This document shows positions 11,538 through 11,926 of a DNA stretch of 11,926 bases, piece by piece. Numbering within the stretch: position 1 is the first letter of the stretch; each line of letters starts with the position of its first letter. The stretch is from NCBI GenBank assembly GCA_030705665.1, contig JAUZQA010000067.1:1-11926 (forward strand). Reading direction: 5' to 3'. The position numbers and the translations under genes were made by a program. This stretch comes from Bacillota bacterium (GTDB lineage: Bacteria; Bacillota; Bacilli; Bacillales_B; DSM-18226). The notes beneath the pieces were generated by a model. The model was not told the origin of the DNA. It did no database searches and saw only the letters and a list, made by a program, of their open reading frames with translations.

Positions 11538-11677
11538 ATGGAGGATAAAGAGAAAGCTTATTACAAAAGAGCTTTGCTTCAACTAGGAAGCAAGGCATTT
11601 TTATTATTCAAGTAACGTCTTTGTTCATTTATAATGTATTTATAATTTTTACAAGTAATACAGGAAAAGGAGTATAA
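11538..11677 (+). pseudogene. Frameshifted small membrane-protein gene
   Basis: ATG at 11538 follows AAAGGAA (11524-11530) by 7 bases and encodes MEDKEKAYYKRALLQLGSKA then FLLFK-stop (11613-11615). In another frame the sequence continues directly with VTSLFIYNVFIIFTSNTGKGV and stop at 11675-11677. Joined by one frameshift in TTCAAGTAA this gives a protein of about 46 aa with a charged N-terminus and one hydrophobic helix. Either it is a pseudogene or the real product is the 25-aa peptide. No family recognised. Confidence 0.5.
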
Positions 11678-11736
11678 TTCGATTTAAGAGCTTCTTTTAC
11701 AAACTATGAGAGACCACTACAATAACATCATTTTCT

Positions 11737-11761
11737 AATACAGTTGCTGTTGTATTTTTTT
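11737..11761 (+). terminator. Small terminator
   Basis: AAT-ACAG and CTGT-TG-TATT (11737-11743 with 11747-11756) form a short hairpin with a TTG loop and a two-base bulge, followed by seven T. It would end transcription from the small membrane-protein remnant. Confidence 0.45.
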
Positions 11762-11832
11762 AAATAAAAACCAATATACGTTTCCTATAGTCAATATTTT
11801 CGGGAATTTTTTAAATAAAGGTGGTTAAGGAT

Positions 11833-11926
11833 TTGGGTAAAAAATCTAAGGGAATAAAAACCACTATGCTTCTATTGTTTATTTTAGTAGCAGGTTATGT
11901 GATTGGTGACGGAGTAATCAAAAGAG
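11833..11926 (+). CDS. Start of a membrane-anchored protein, cut by the window end
   Basis: A frame starting at TTG 11833 encodes MGKKSKGIKTT followed by a hydrophobic helix (MLLLFILVAGYVIGDGVI) and runs off the window. GGTGG (11820-11824) lies 8 bases before the TTG; AAGG (11827-11830) is too close. An in-frame GTG at 11821 and ATG at 11866 are alternatives. The lysine-rich start and single helix suggest an N-terminally anchored or secreted protein. No family can be assigned from 31 residues. Confidence 0.55.
   Translation, partial: MGKKSKGIKTTMLLLFILVAGYVIGDGVIKR

Noticed and set aside
1..11926. CRISPR array, tRNA or rRNA genes
   Set aside because: No regularly spaced repeats, no cloverleaf with the conserved TTCGA arm, and no rRNA-like stretches were seen on either strand.

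Overview
The window is AT-rich DNA with Bacillus-type signals: strong AGGAG ribosome binding sites, TTG alternative starts, a T-box leader, cre-like CcpA boxes and intrinsic terminators. Together with the gene families this points to a member of the Bacillaceae; the species cannot be named from the sequence alone.

Left part (about 1-5930): one complete catabolic unit for 2-deoxyribose. A LacI-family regulator is followed in the same direction by deoC (deoxyribose-phosphate aldolase), a FucP-type permease (deoP), a DUF4432 mutarotase-like protein (deoX) and a PfkB-family deoxyribokinase (deoK), closed by a 17-bp perfect terminator. The logic is uptake (DeoP), probable anomer conversion (DeoX), phosphorylation to deoxyribose 5-phosphate (DeoK) and cleavage to glyceraldehyde 3-phosphate and acetaldehyde (DeoC). 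Three identical 22-bp boxes upstream of the regulator fit both a LacI-type operator and, with one mismatch, the CcpA cre consensus; a further cre-like box lies before deoC.

Middle part (about 5930-9290): a gene-poor accessory region. It holds an unrecognised 181-aa protein, then a complete T-box riboswitch (best read as leucine-specific) in front of a lone class I SAM-dependent methyltransferase, then a strongly self-complementary stretch of about 106 nt that may be an unrecognised structured RNA. Two copies of a 17-bp sequence that matches the 3' end of a groEL gene (Gly-Gly-Met-Met-stop) lie 2.9 kb apart and bracket these items; they look like attachment-site scars of islands inserted at the groEL 3' end, although no integrase is present.

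Right part (about 9290-11926): a decaying, prophage-like graveyard. It holds a deleted N-acetylmuramoyl-L-alanine amidase, a frameshifted and truncated lipoprotein nuclease, an internally deleted SHOCT-domain protein and the tail of an XRE-family repressor. One intact minus-strand gene for a small four-helix membrane protein (HsmA/TIGR03987-like) stands among them with an activator-type promoter. A frameshifted small membrane-protein gene and the start of another membrane-protein gene close the window. A short dispersed repeat with core AATCGGGCGC recurs through the window.
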